A stretch of DNA of 64,000 bases from Pseudoduganella umbonata (GCF_014192225.1 NZ_JACHXS010000005.1:310001-374000), one strand, 5' to 3'; shown: positions 7,332-16,400, numbered from the stretch's first letter. Notes: generated from the letters alone by a model not told the origin. A program made the numbers and translations.

Positions 7332-8834
7332 TTACCACCCCGTGCCGGAGCAGTACTGTTCGACGTATTTCTGGTGCGACGGCAGCTGGGCGACGGTGCG
7401 GTCGATGGCGCCGCTGATATTGCCGAGGAAGTGGGCGAGTTCTTCGTCGCCCATCAGGTCGGCGGTCTGGTGGTGCGATGCGGGCATGATGCCCTGGCCC
7501 AGCATCACCTGGATCCACGAGTTTTCGGCGAACAGTTCGTTCGGTACGCGGAACACGCGGCCGGTGTCGCGGAACAGGTCGATGCGGTGCTGCAGCGACG
7601 GCGGCAGCTTCATCGTGGCGGCGTCGCGCCAGTACGGCGTGTCGCGGCGGTTCGTCACGTTGTAGTGCAGGATGATGAAATCGCGGATGTGCTGGATCTC
7701 GTAGTCGGCCTGCTGGTTGTATTCGTCGATGTCGGCCTGGCTGATGCCATCCTGCGGGAACATCTGCATCAGCCGGATGATGCCGCGCTGGATCAGGTGG
7801 ATGCTGGTCGATTCGATCGGCTCCAGGAAGCCGCTGGCCAGGCCGATGGCGACGCAGTTGCCTTTCCACGTCTGCTTGCGCTGGCCCGGCGTGAAGCGGA
7901 TCACGCGCGGCGTCATCAACGGTTCGCCGTCCACGGCCGCCTGCAGCGTGCGCAGCGCCGTTTCGTCGTCCGTGTAGCGGGTCGAGTACACCAGGCCATT
8001 GCCGACGCGGTGCTGCAGCGGGATCTGCCACTGCCAGCCGGCGTCGCGCGCGATCGAGCGGGTATACGGCACCGCGTCGCGCACCGACTTCGTCTGCAGC
8101 GCCACGGCGCTGTCGTTGAACAGCCAGTGCGACCAGTCCTCGTAGTCCACGCCCATGGTCTGCCCGATCAGCAGGCCGCGGAAGCCGGTGCAGTCGATGA
8201 ACAGGTCGCCCTCGAGTTCCGCGCCGGAGTCCAGGCGCAGCGCGGTGATGTCGCCGCTGAGCAGGTTCTTGCGCACCTCGACGATCTTGCCTTCCACGCG
8301 CTGCACGCCATAGCGCTCCGAGAAGCGGCGCAGGAACTTCGCATAGCGCCCGGCATCCATGTGGTAGGCGTAGTTCATGCCGTTGTGCGGCAGGTGCGCG
8401 AACTTGTCCTTCAGCCCCGCCTTCAGCTCCAGGCAGTAGTCGCCATAGTCGCCGGCGATGCCGCGCTCGCGGCCCTTGTGCCAGAAGTGCTGGAAGCCGG
8501 CCGTCCAGTGGTCCGTGCCGGTGGTGCCGAACGAGTGGATGTAGTCCTCGTTTACGTTGCGCCAGTTTTCAAAACTGATGCCCAGCTTGAAGGTGGCCAT
8601 GGTCTCGGCCATGAACTCCTGCTCGTTGATTTCCATCAGGTGGTGGAAATTCATCAGCGTGGGAATGGTGGCCTCGCCGACGCCGACGGTGCCAATCTCC
8701 TCGGACTCGATCAGCTTGATGTCGAGCAGCTTGCCCAGCGATTTCGACAGCCCGGCCGCGACCATCCAGCCGGCCGTGCCGCCGCCGGCGATCACCACGC
8801 GGCGCACCGGCTTTTTCTGGCGTTGTTGTTCCAT
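7332..8834 (-). CDS. Flavin-dependent tryptophan halogenase family protein (first copy)
   Basis: A 500-residue flavin-dependent halogenase. Visible hallmarks are the FAD-binding GGGTAG at residues 17-22, the catalytic lysine K83 in TFKLGI (equivalent to PrnA Lys79), the halogenase-diagnostic WQWQIP at 267-272, and the substrate-site Glu338 in FLEPIESTS. All key residues are present, so it is predicted to be active, using FADH2 supplied by a separate reductase, Cl- or Br- and O2. The substrate need not be tryptophan: enzymes found beside TonB receptors, such as BrvH, act on free indole. It is the last gene of the minus-strand receptor-halogenase-SapC-JmjC unit, 43 bases after the JmjC gene. 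A GAAGGAGACGAAC site precedes the ATG. Confidence 0.92.
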   Translation of the reverse strand: MEQQRQKKPVRRVVIAGGGTAGWMVAAGLSKSLGKLLDIKLIESEEIGTVGVGEATIPTLMNFHHLMEINEQEFMAETMATFKLGISFENWRNVNEDYIHSFGTTGTDHWTAGFQHFWHKGRERGIAGDYGDYCLELKAGLKDKFAHLPHNGMNYAYHMDAGRYAKFLRRFSERYGVQRVEGKIVEVRKNLLSGDITALRLDSGAELEGDLFIDCTGFRGLLIGQTMGVDYEDWSHWLFNDSAVALQTKSVRDAVPYTRSIARDAGWQWQIPLQHRVGNGLVYSTRYTDDETALRTLQAAVDGEPLMTPRVIRFTPGQRKQTWKGNCVAIGLASGFLEPIESTSIHLIQRGIIRLMQMFPQDGISQADIDEYNQQADYEIQHIRDFIILHYNVTNRRDTPYWRDAATMKLPPSLQHRIDLFRDTGRVFRVPNELFAENSWIQVMLGQGIMPASHHQTADLMGDEELAHFLGNISGAIDRTVAQLPSHQKYVEQYCSGTGW

Positions 8835-8877
8835 GTTCGTCTCCTTCTTGCCTTCCTGCTTTTGTGATGTGATGCGC

Positions 8878-9882
8878 TCAGCGGTTGATCCGCTTCAGCA
8901 GCTGGGCGCGCAGCGCGCGCGACATGTCCTCGGTCATCGGCGCCAGCATGCGCTGCGCAGCCGGCGGGATGTGGGCAGCCGTCTCGCCATCCTGCTCGAA
9001 CACGTAGTGCCGGAACAATCCCTCCCATGCCTTGCGCTGCGCGGGCGGCAGGTCGCGGATCGTCATGATCGCGTGCATCAGCGCGCTGGTCCCCGTATCG
9101 ATGTAGTCCGGCGACTGGCGCCACCAGTAATTCACCAGCACGTTGAAGGCTTCGAGCGCCTCGACGTGGTGCCACCACATGCTGGGAATGAACAGCGCAT
9201 CGCCCGGCTCCATCTCGGCCACCTGCGCATGTTCCAGCGCCTCGGCAAAGCGCGGGAAGCGCTCGAAGTCGGGTGCGTGCAGGTCGACCAGGCTGATCGC
9301 CTGCCCGGCCGGCGTGAAGTCCAGCGGCCCCACGTACAGGTTCGGCAGCTGCTCGGGCGGGAACAGCGTGAAGCGGCGCCGGCCCGCGGTCACGCAGGCC
9401 AGGTTGTCCGGCGCGTCGTAGTGCGCGGCGATGCGCGTGCGGTTGCCGATCCAGACCGATGCCAGCGCGTCGCGGCCGGCGCCCAGGTCGACGTCGTTCT
9501 CGGCGCGAAAGCCCGGCAGGAAGGTATCGATCGTGGTGGAGCCCACGTAGATCGCCGGCGGGCGTTCCTCGTTGCGGTGCGCTTCCAGCTCGGCCAGCAC
9601 ACCGTCCAGCGGCGCGTGCACGGGCCGGAAGTTGAAGCCGGTGAGGTCGTCGTTGTAGAAGAAGCGGCCGCCGATGTCGGGCAGGCCGAGCATCGCCACC
9701 ACCGGCGCGCCCGAATAAAAGCGTTTCAGGTAGCTGGACGCCGCTTCCTGCGAAGCCAGCGCCGCCTGCACCATCGGCCAGTGCGCCACCAGGCCGCGCA
9801 GCAGCAGCGGCTGCGTGGACGTCAGGATGCGATCGTTCAGGTCGCGCGGCGTCAGGCCGCGCAGTTCAGCGACCGGCAGCAT
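8878..9882 (-). CDS. JmjC/cupin-8 domain protein of the halogenase locus
   Basis: A 334-residue protein with a cupin-like JmjC fold. The metal triad is suggested by HYDAPDN (H-x-D; about residues 164-166) and the later WWHHVEAL histidine, with a GDALFIPSMWWHHVE strand characteristic of cupin_8/FIH-like hydroxylases. The family are Fe(II)/2-oxoglutarate oxygenases, but many members are uncharacterised. The N-terminus (about 20-45, LLLRGLVAHWPMVQAAL) is the typical cupin_8 opening. It overlaps the upstream SapC gene by 17 bases, implying coupled translation, and is followed by a halogenase gene. An oxygenase beside halogenases hints at tailoring of a common aromatic or peptidic substrate. Confidence 0.85.
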   Translation of the reverse strand: MLPVAELRGLTPRDLNDRILTSTQPLLLRGLVAHWPMVQAALASQEAASSYLKRFYSGAPVVAMLGLPDIGGRFFYNDDLTGFNFRPVHAPLDGVLAELEAHRNEERPPAIYVGSTTIDTFLPGFRAENDVDLGAGRDALASVWIGNRTRIAAHYDAPDNLACVTAGRRRFTLFPPEQLPNLYVGPLDFTPAGQAISLVDLHAPDFERFPRFAEALEHAQVAEMEPGDALFIPSMWWHHVEALEAFNVLVNYWWRQSPDYIDTGTSALMHAIMTIRDLPPAQRKAWEGLFRHYVFEQDGETAAHIPPAAQRMLAPMTEDMSRALRAQLLKRINR

Positions 9883-10576
9883 GCTTCCGGTTCTTCCGGT
9901 CGATCAGCGCACGGAATTGCGACAGCGATGCCAGCACCATGTGGATCGGCTGCAGGTAGCCGGCCTTGTGCAGCGCGCCGATGGCTTCCGTGCTCAGCGC
10001 ATGCAGGCGCTCCTCATGGATGGTGTAGAAGCCGGCCAGGCGGTTCTGCGAGCCGTCGTCCAGCTCGATGTCGAAGACGAACGATTCCAGCAGCTCGTAC
10101 TTGAGCAGCGCGTCGACGAAGCCCACGTTGCCCTGCAGGCCTTCGTGGATCGTAAACAGGATCGAGTTGATGCGTTCCAGGTATTCGGTGATGCCGCCGT
10201 GCGGCAGGAACGCCGGTTCGCCTTCGGTACGGGAGACGCGCGGGCTGTCGAGGTCCACGTGCACCAGCATCTCGTCGCCGTTGCGGCCGATCAGGAACGG
10301 CTGGCGCTCGACCATCAGCGGAATCTCCGGCGCATCCCAGCCATCGGCCTTCAGGAACAGGTTTTCACCGGCCTGGAAACCGAACAGCACGATCGGCTCG
10401 AACGTGCGGCCGTCTTCGGCCTTGCGGAACACGATCGGGTAGTGCGCCTGCAGCGTGCGGAATTCGGCGGGGAAGGTGGCAACGTACATCAGCTCGTCGC
10501 CGAAGCCGTGGCCGTGGCGGGTGATGACCTTCAGGTCCTTGTGCTGGACGTTGTTCAGTAATACGTGGTTCGTCAT
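9866..10576 (-). CDS. SapC family protein
   Basis: A 236-residue protein of the SapC family (PF07277-like). Typical features are the N-terminal MYVATFPAEFRTLQAHYPIVFRK, a mid segment PLMVERQPFLIG, and GEPAFLPHGGITEYL followed by a helical C-terminal half. No signal peptide is seen. The name comes from a surface-array-associated gene; the molecular function is unknown, although SapC genes are repeatedly found with TonB receptors and tryptophan halogenases. It overlaps the JmjC gene by 17 bases and starts 16 bases after the second halogenase gene, so the three are surely one transcript. Confidence 0.85.
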   Translation of the reverse strand: MTNHVLLNNVQHKDLKVITRHGHGFGDELMYVATFPAEFRTLQAHYPIVFRKAEDGRTFEPIVLFGFQAGENLFLKADGWDAPEIPLMVERQPFLIGRNGDEMLVHVDLDSPRVSRTEGEPAFLPHGGITEYLERINSILFTIHEGLQGNVGFVDALLKYELLESFVFDIELDDGSQNRLAGFYTIHEERLHALSTEAIGALHKAGYLQPIHMVLASLSQFRALIDRKNRKHAAGR

Positions 10577-10592
10577 GCTGGTCTCGTCTGTT

Positions 10593-12116
10593 CTAGATTT
10601 TTTGCAGCCCGTGAAGGCGGATGTGGTCGATCATTTCGCGGTTCGACGGCAGCGCGCGCAGCATCCTGCGCGTGAGCTCGGCGGCTTCGCGGAAGTAGCC
10701 GTCGGCGCCAGTCGTGGAATCGCGCCGCGTGATGCGTTCGCGGTCGGGCCGGAAGTCCATCCCGTACAGCACATACTGCCAGCTGGCGGACGGGAAGACT
10801 TCCTCGATACGGTTGAAGTCCAGCCGCGACGGCGGCCGGTGGCGCCACAGCACCAGCAGCTCGCGCAGGCGCGCCGGAATCGTTTCGGAGCGGCGATTGT
10901 CGTGCCAGTAGTCGGAGTCGGTCCGGCCGCTGAGCACATAGTGCAGCTTCAGGAATTCGATGACGCGCTCCCAGCGATACGTGAACGCGTCGTTGAAGCG
11001 GCGCGCCACGATGTCCATCGCGTCGCGCGTGGCCGGCAGGTCGTCGCTGACCATCGCCGCGGACATCTCCACCAGCGCCAGCGCCGACGCTTCCAGCGGC
11101 TCGATGAAGCCGGCGGACAGGCCGATGGCGACCACGTTGCGGTGCCAGAACTGCTCCCGGTAGCCCGGCTGGAACGTCAGCTTGCGGGGCGTGGGCATGT
11201 CCACGCCGACATAGGCGCGCAGGTCCGCCTCGGCCTGTTCGTCGGTGGTGTGCGAACTCGCATACACGTGGCCGATGCCGCGCCGCGTCGGCAGGCCGAT
11301 ATCCCAGATCCAGCCGGCGCGCTGCGCGGTGGACGTGGTCTGCGAGGCGATCGGGCTGTCCGCACTCGCGTACGGCACCTGCACGGCCAGCGCGCTGTCG
11401 TTGAACAGCACATCCTTGCGGTGCAGCAGCGGCACGCCGTAGTGGCGGCCCAGCAGCAGCGACTGCATGCCGGTGCAGTCGATGAACAGGTCGCCTTCGA
11501 GCGCGCCGTGTTCCTTCGTCTGCAGCGAGGCGATGTCGCCGTTCTCGCGGCTGTTGACGGCCGTGACATGGTCCGGCACATAGCGCACGCCCAGCTTTTC
11601 CAGGCAGTGCTTGCGCAGGAAGACGCCGAACTTGCCGGCATCGAGGTGATAGCCATAATTGGCCACCGCCGCGAATTCGGGCGTGGCCGGCTGCTTCGGC
11701 GCGCGGCCCTGCACGCACAAATGCGGCTGGAAGCTCACCAGGTCGGCGAACGGCACGTTCGGGAGATCGCGCTGCCAGCACCCCACCAGGTCCGCTTCGC
11801 CGAAGCCCTGCGGCAGCACGAACGGGTGGAAATAGTAATCCTCGGCGCCGCCGCCATGGCGCCAGCCGTTGAAGCGCGAGCCCTGCTTGAACGCGGCATC
11901 GCACTCGCGGAAGAACGCCGCTTCGGATACGCCGATGCGGTGCAGCGTATCGCGCATCGACGGCCAGGTTCCCTCGCCGACGCCGATCGGCGCCACGTCC
12001 GGCGATTCGATCAGCGTGACGGTGAGCGAGGGATGGTCGGCCGCGATGACGCCCGCGGTCAGCCAGCCGGCGGAACCGCCGCCGACGATGACCACGTGAT
12101 TGACCATGCTGGACAT
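10593..12116 (-). CDS. Flavin-dependent tryptophan halogenase family protein (second copy)
   Basis: A 507-residue homologue of the first halogenase. It has FAD motif GGGSAG at residues 12-17, IGVGEGTWPS at about 44-53, the presumed catalytic K77 in AFKQGS and an SAGFIEPLEASAL segment carrying the substrate-site Glu. The halogenase signature is altered: W-I-W-D-I-G-L-P replaces the usual WxWxIP, so the Pro is shifted by two. The start at 12116 (MSSMVNHVVIVGGG) is preferred; a TTG frame extension to 12164 has no ribosome site. It is the first gene after the terminator-like hairpin that follows the TonB receptor, so it depends on read-through or an unrecognised promoter in the 141-base gap. Confidence 0.9.
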   Translation of the reverse strand: MSSMVNHVVIVGGGSAGWLTAGVIAADHPSLTVTLIESPDVAPIGVGEGTWPSMRDTLHRIGVSEAAFFRECDAAFKQGSRFNGWRHGGGAEDYYFHPFVLPQGFGEADLVGCWQRDLPNVPFADLVSFQPHLCVQGRAPKQPATPEFAAVANYGYHLDAGKFGVFLRKHCLEKLGVRYVPDHVTAVNSRENGDIASLQTKEHGALEGDLFIDCTGMQSLLLGRHYGVPLLHRKDVLFNDSALAVQVPYASADSPIASQTTSTAQRAGWIWDIGLPTRRGIGHVYASSHTTDEQAEADLRAYVGVDMPTPRKLTFQPGYREQFWHRNVVAIGLSAGFIEPLEASALALVEMSAAMVSDDLPATRDAMDIVARRFNDAFTYRWERVIEFLKLHYVLSGRTDSDYWHDNRRSETIPARLRELLVLWRHRPPSRLDFNRIEEVFPSASWQYVLYGMDFRPDRERITRRDSTTGADGYFREAAELTRRMLRALPSNREMIDHIRLHGLQKI

Positions 12117-12190
12117 GAAGGATCCAAAAAGACGTAACAGCCAGGGAAACAACAAAGGTGGCAATTAGTCTAACCGAAAAACTAACCGTG

Positions 12191-12233
12191 AAAATAAAAA
12201 TCGGAGCGGCTCCGCCACCTGCGGCGCCGCTCC
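12191..12233 (-). terminator. Intrinsic terminator/attenuator after TonB receptor gene
   Basis: On the minus strand, 8-base perfect arms GGAGCGGC...GCCGCTCC (12203-12210 with 12226-12233) form a hairpin. It is followed at once by GATTTTTATTTT (12191-12202 read in reverse), a good U-tract. It lies 25 bases past the receptor stop and 75 bases before the second halogenase start. It may therefore limit transcription of the halogenase genes relative to the receptor rather than end the operon. Confidence 0.75.
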
Positions 12234-12257
12234 TCTCCCATAGTATGAAAACGATGG

Positions 12258-15233
12258 TCAGAACTTGTAGCGCAGACCCAACATATAGCGCGCGCCGGCT
12301 TGCGTGGCATTGACCAGCATCCGCTCGTTACGGCCGTGCTGGCGCGTCGTCTCGTTCGTCAGGTTGATGCCCTCGAACTGCATCGACAGCTGCGGCGTGA
12401 TCGCATAGCCCACCGACAGGTCGAACTGGCCATAGGCTTCCGTGTAGACCGGGTTCGGTCCGGCGCCATCGAACGTCGAGGCCAGGAACTTGTCGCGCCA
12501 GTTGAAGGCGGCGCGCACGTTCCACTTGTCGTTTTCGTAGATACCGACCAGGTTGGCCGAATCGGACAGGCCGACCAGCGCGAACTGCTCGCCGGCGCTG
12601 GCGTTGTCGAAGCCCAGGCCGGAATCGACATAGGTGTAGTTGGCCGACACACCGAAGCCGCTGTCGCCGAACATGTGCTGCACGTTGACCTCGAAACCTT
12701 TCAGGCTGGCCTTCTTCTGGTTCGAGAACGACGTGATGCGGAAGTTCGCGACCGGGTCGCCCGGCTGGCCGACGATGGTGCCGGTGGCGTTGCCCGAGGC
12801 ATCGTCATTGCCGCGCGTGACGCCCGGCGCCGTCGGATGGTTGCGGAAGATGTAGTTGCGGATGCACGTGGTATCGGCGGTGGCGCAGCCATTGGCCAGC
12901 GCCAGGTTCCACAATGCCCCGCCCACCGGGGTGTGCAGGTTGAACGGCGTGGCATTGACCTGCGATACGCCGGCGTAGTTGTCCAGGTTCTTCTTGAAGA
13001 AGCCGAGCGCGAAGAAGTTCTGCCTGCCGTAATACCACTCGTAGGACAGGTCCAGGTTTTTCGACTCGACCGGCTTCAGGCCCGGGTTGCCCGACGTGCC
13101 GGTACCGCCATCCACGCGCGCCAGGGCCGTCAGCACCGTGCCGCCCTGGATCTGGTCATAGCGCGGGCGGCCGATGGTTTCGCCATACGACAGGCGCAGT
13201 TTCATGTCCTCGCGCAGTTCGATATCGGTATCGATGCTGGGCAGCAGGTTGTTGTACTTGCCGGTCAGCGTGGTGAAATCCGGAGCGCCGAACTGCACCG
13301 GGAATTCGTTCTGCGATACCCATGAGATGCCGGTGGCGGTCTGCACCAGCGCCGAGGAGACTACCTCCGTCTTCTCGTAGCGCAGGCCGATGGCCGTGTG
13401 GATCGGCAGCGCCGTATCCCAGTCGGTATTGAACTGGAGGTACAGCGCCTTGGATTTTTCCTCGGTCCGCTGGTCGGTGTCCCAGCGGTCCTTGATCGAA
13501 TACAGGTCGGGCCGGCCGGACGCCTTGATCGCCAGGTCGCGCACCTGGCCGAAATCGAACGTGTAGAAGTTGTTGAACAGGTTCGGGTTGCCGGAGCCGT
13601 CGATCTTGTCGAAATAACCGCGCACGGTCGCAGGGTGCCACACGCTGCTCGGGTAGTCGGCCGGGCTGCTGGCGCCGCCCCAGGTGTCGCGCTGCATCGT
13701 CGAGAACGCGGAACGGTTGTCGACCTTGGTGGCGGACAGGCCGAAGTTCAGCTGCGACGATTCCATCACCTTCAGGCGGCCCTTGAACTGGGCCTGGCTG
13801 ATCTCGCCTTTCATGTAGCCGTTGCGGAACGCCGACCCGGTGACCTGCTGCGGTGCGCGGCCGAAATCGGCACCGGCGATCGACAGCACGGGGAAATCCT
13901 GGCTGAAGTCGGCCGTGGTGTCGCCGCGGCTGAACGACGCGGTGCCGATCACGTTGTCCGAACCCCACGGGCTGTCGGCCTGCGATTCGGCGGTGGAGCG
14001 GTGGACGTCCAGTTCCAGGCGCAATGCGGAATTGACCTTCCACAGCGTATTGAAGCCGACCGACTTGTTTTCGCTGACGGTGGCAAAGTCGGCGCCGCCC
14101 ATCGCGATGTCGCCGGTTCCGGCAGGGAGAAACTCGGTGTACACCAGCGGGCCGGCGGCCGGGCCATCGGTCCAGCTGGACGCGGAAGGGCCGAAGTTGA
14201 ACCATGCCGACAGGTCCTGGCGGCGCGTATGGATCTTGTTTTGCGAGTAGGTGTAGTCGAGTGTGGTGGTCAGGTCCTTGCGCGGCGCGAACTGGAACGT
14301 CAGCTGGCCATTGGTGCGCTCGCGCTGCACGCCGTTGAACGCATAGTTCAGGTTTTGCGGCAGCGAATACACGTCGCTGGCGCCGGGCCGGTTGGTAATG
14401 TTTTCCGAGCCGGGCGCGCCGGGCTGGGGAATCGTGCCGCCCCCGGTGGCGCTGCCCAGGTACGGACCTTTCCAGCCATTGCCCACGGATGCCGTGCTGT
14501 AGCCCAGGTTGCGTTCCTGGTAGCTGGCGCTGACGGACACGCCGAACATGTTGTCGTTCCAGGTGGTGCTGTAGATGCCGGAGATTTCCGGCGTCACCCG
14601 CTTGCCGTCCTTGACGTCGCCCGGCAGGTTCGATGCCGACTTGTCGTAGACGCCTTTCACACCGATCGAGGCCAGCGTGCCTGGGCGGTCGAGCGGGCGC
14701 GCCGTCATCACGTTCAGCGTGGCGCCGATGCCCCCGGCCGGCGTTTCGGCACGGCTGGTTTTATACACCTGGATCTGCGACACGGCTTCCGAGGCGAGGT
14801 TGGCGAAGTCGAACGCGCGGCCATTCAGGTCGCCCAGGTTCGAGGTCGGCATCTGGCGGCCGTTCAGCAGCACCATGTTGAAGTCGGGGCCGACGCCGCG
14901 CACGGTGACCTTCGAGCCTTCGCCGATCGAGCGGTCGATCGACACGCCGGAGATGCGCTGCAGCGATTCGGCCAGGTTCGTATCGGGGAACTTGCCGATG
15001 TCCTCGGCAACGATGCCGTCGACGATGCCGTCGGAATTGCGCTTCAGGTTCAGCGACGACTGCATCGAGGCGCGGATGCCGGTCACCACCACCGACTGCA
15101 CCGGCTGCGACGACGACAGGTCGGCGCCCTGTGCCTGTGCCACGTCCTGTGCCCATGCAGGCAGGGCGGTGGCGGCGCAGGTGCTGGCCACGGCGAGCGC
15201 GATCAGTTTCTGTTTGCTCCTTGGATATTGCAT
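12258..15233 (-). CDS. TonB-dependent receptor (TIGR01782-type, carbohydrate/unknown ligand)
   Basis: A 991-residue outer-membrane receptor. The signal peptide is at 1-28 (SKQKLIALAVASTCAATALPAWAQ). A TonB-box-like region QSVVVTGIRASMQSSLNLKR follows, then a plug domain with GIVAEDIGKFPDTNLAESLQ, RISGVSI and VRGVGPDFNMVLLNGRQMP, and a 22-strand barrel ending MLGLRYKF with the terminal Phe needed for BAM insertion. This is the long TIGR01782 class typical of glycan-utilisation loci, larger than siderophore receptors. AGGAGA precedes the start. A GGAAACGTTTCC operator lies 94 bases upstream. Context with GH16, deacetylase and LacI suggests uptake of oligosaccharides from a beta-glucan or similar polymer; with halogenases, an alternative is an aromatic or peptide ligand. 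Confidence 0.92.
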   Translation of the reverse strand: MQYPRSKQKLIALAVASTCAATALPAWAQDVAQAQGADLSSSQPVQSVVVTGIRASMQSSLNLKRNSDGIVDGIVAEDIGKFPDTNLAESLQRISGVSIDRSIGEGSKVTVRGVGPDFNMVLLNGRQMPTSNLGDLNGRAFDFANLASEAVSQIQVYKTSRAETPAGGIGATLNVMTARPLDRPGTLASIGVKGVYDKSASNLPGDVKDGKRVTPEISGIYSTTWNDNMFGVSVSASYQERNLGYSTASVGNGWKGPYLGSATGGGTIPQPGAPGSENITNRPGASDVYSLPQNLNYAFNGVQRERTNGQLTFQFAPRKDLTTTLDYTYSQNKIHTRRQDLSAWFNFGPSASSWTDGPAAGPLVYTEFLPAGTGDIAMGGADFATVSENKSVGFNTLWKVNSALRLELDVHRSTAESQADSPWGSDNVIGTASFSRGDTTADFSQDFPVLSIAGADFGRAPQQVTGSAFRNGYMKGEISQAQFKGRLKVMESSQLNFGLSATKVDNRSAFSTMQRDTWGGASSPADYPSSVWHPATVRGYFDKIDGSGNPNLFNNFYTFDFGQVRDLAIKASGRPDLYSIKDRWDTDQRTEEKSKALYLQFNTDWDTALPIHTAIGLRYEKTEVVSSALVQTATGISWVSQNEFPVQFGAPDFTTLTGKYNNLLPSIDTDIELREDMKLRLSYGETIGRPRYDQIQGGTVLTALARVDGGTGTSGNPGLKPVESKNLDLSYEWYYGRQNFFALGFFKKNLDNYAGVSQVNATPFNLHTPVGGALWNLALANGCATADTTCIRNYIFRNHPTAPGVTRGNDDASGNATGTIVGQPGDPVANFRITSFSNQKKASLKGFEVNVQHMFGDSGFGVSANYTYVDSGLGFDNASAGEQFALVGLSDSANLVGIYENDKWNVRAAFNWRDKFLASTFDGAGPNPVYTEAYGQFDLSVGYAITPQLSMQFEGINLTNETTRQHGRNERMLVNATQAGARYMLGLRYKF

Positions 15234-15326
15234 ATGGTCTCCTGTGTTCTTATGGTTCTCTACCGATGTGTACTGCCTGGCCTTCGGACACGCGTTCGGC
15301 TTCACGTGTTCTACCCTCGCGCCGTA

Positions 15327-15342
15327 ATGGAAACGTTTCCAT
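15327..15342. promoter_or_regulatory. LacI-type operator upstream of TonB receptor
   Basis: ATGGAAACGTTTCCAT is a perfect 16-base palindrome with a central CG, the standard LacI/GalR operator form. It lies 84 bases from the receptor ribosome site on the minus strand. A nearly identical site is found at 16312-16327, and a LacI gene begins at 17449, so this is the expected binding site of that regulator. Confidence 0.8.
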
Positions 15343-15424
15343 ATCAGGTTGGTCAATGGTAGGTTGGCGATTCTTCGTTGTCAATCGGAACAGATTTGTT
15401 GTTGACCGCTACTGTTGTAAAAAC

Positions 15425-16258
15425 TCATCTGGCAGGCTGGAAGACGCGCACGTACTCGACTTCCATGCGCCATGGCAGGCTGTCGTCGCGTACGGCGCCA
15501 CCCAGGTCGCCACCCACTGCGAGGTTCAGCAGCAGGTACTGCGGCCGGTCGAACGGCCATTTGTCGTAGTCGCCGTCCTTCGGGTTCACGAGTTCGGCGT
15601 AGTCGCGGCCATCGACGCCCACGAGAATGCGGTCGCGCGTCCACGTGAGCTGGTAATCGTGGAAGGCTTCGCATGCGTCGGGCACCATCGTCCTGCTGGT
15701 CTTGCCGGTGCCGCGCGGCCAGTTCTGCGCATTCGTGTAGATGCTGCCGAGGATCTCGCCGGGCTTGTGGCCCACGTGCTCCATGATGTCGATCTCGCCG
15801 TCGGCCGGCCACTTGCCGCCCGTGCCCAGCATCCAGATCGCCGGCCAGCTGCCAGGGCCGCACGGCAGCTTCGCGCGCACTTCGACGAAGCCCTGCGTCC
15901 AGCTGGCCTTGCCCCGGGTGACCAGCCGTGCCGACGTGTAGGCCTGGCCGCCGTAGTCCGGCATCGACGCCAGCGCTTCCTTGCGTGCGGTGATGACCAG
16001 GCGGCCGTTCTTCACTTCGGCGTTTTCGCGGCGCGCGCTCGTGTAGTACTGCAGTTCCCGGTTGTACCAGCCGGTGCGGTTGGCCGCCGTGTCGTAGGCC
16101 CACTTCGCCGGATCGGGCAGGCCGTCCACGTCGAATTCATCGGCCCAGGCGAGCTGCCAGCCGGCCGGCGCTCCCATCGCCGGTGCAGGACCGGGGATGG
16201 CCAGCAGCACCGGGAGCAGGGCGGCAGCGATGGTCGAACGTCGATGGAAGACAGCCAT
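15425..16258 (-). CDS. GH16 family endo-beta-glucanase, secreted
   Basis: A 277-residue glycoside hydrolase family 16 enzyme. The signal peptide covers about 1-30 (RSTIAAALLPVLLAIPGPAPAMG). The fold starts with WQLAWADEFDVDGLPDPAKW. The catalytic motif GEIDIMEH gives nucleophile Glu155, Asp157 and acid/base Glu160. Other GH16 landmarks are PGSWPAIWML and YLLLNLAVGGDLGG. The spacing with the extra Met in EIDIME is the laminarinase-type (beta-1,3 or mixed-linkage glucan) form. The start at 16258 has AGGGGAACC upstream; the frame extends 12 codons further without support. It is divergent from the deacetylase gene across a LacI operator and upstream of the TonB receptor on the same strand. Confidence 0.93.
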   Translation of the reverse strand: MAVFHRRSTIAAALLPVLLAIPGPAPAMGAPAGWQLAWADEFDVDGLPDPAKWAYDTAANRTGWYNRELQYYTSARRENAEVKNGRLVITARKEALASMPDYGGQAYTSARLVTRGKASWTQGFVEVRAKLPCGPGSWPAIWMLGTGGKWPADGEIDIMEHVGHKPGEILGSIYTNAQNWPRGTGKTSRTMVPDACEAFHDYQLTWTRDRILVGVDGRDYAELVNPKDGDYDKWPFDRPQYLLLNLAVGGDLGGAVRDDSLPWRMEVEYVRVFQPAR

Positions 16259-16311
16259 GGTTCCCCTGATTGACGGCGCGGCAGGCGCATGCAAAGATGA
16301 ATGTCACAGCA

Positions 16312-16327
16312 ATGGTAACGTTTCCAT
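16312..16327. promoter_or_regulatory. LacI-type operator between GH16 and deacetylase genes
   Basis: ATGGTAACGTTTCCAT matches the receptor operator at 15 of 16 positions and is palindromic apart from one pair. It sits 53 bases upstream of the GH16 start and 73 bases upstream of the deacetylase start, so one site could control both divergent genes. Confidence 0.78.
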
Positions 16328-16400
16328 TTTATCAGTGCAATCCGCGCCGCAATCGGCATGGCCGTATGCGTTGCTTTCCTGTCACATACCTGGATACACG

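Noticed and set aside
7374..8867. 497-codon open frame antisense to the first halogenase
   Set aside because: The frame is an effect of high GC third positions; the opposite strand encodes a full halogenase with catalytic motifs.
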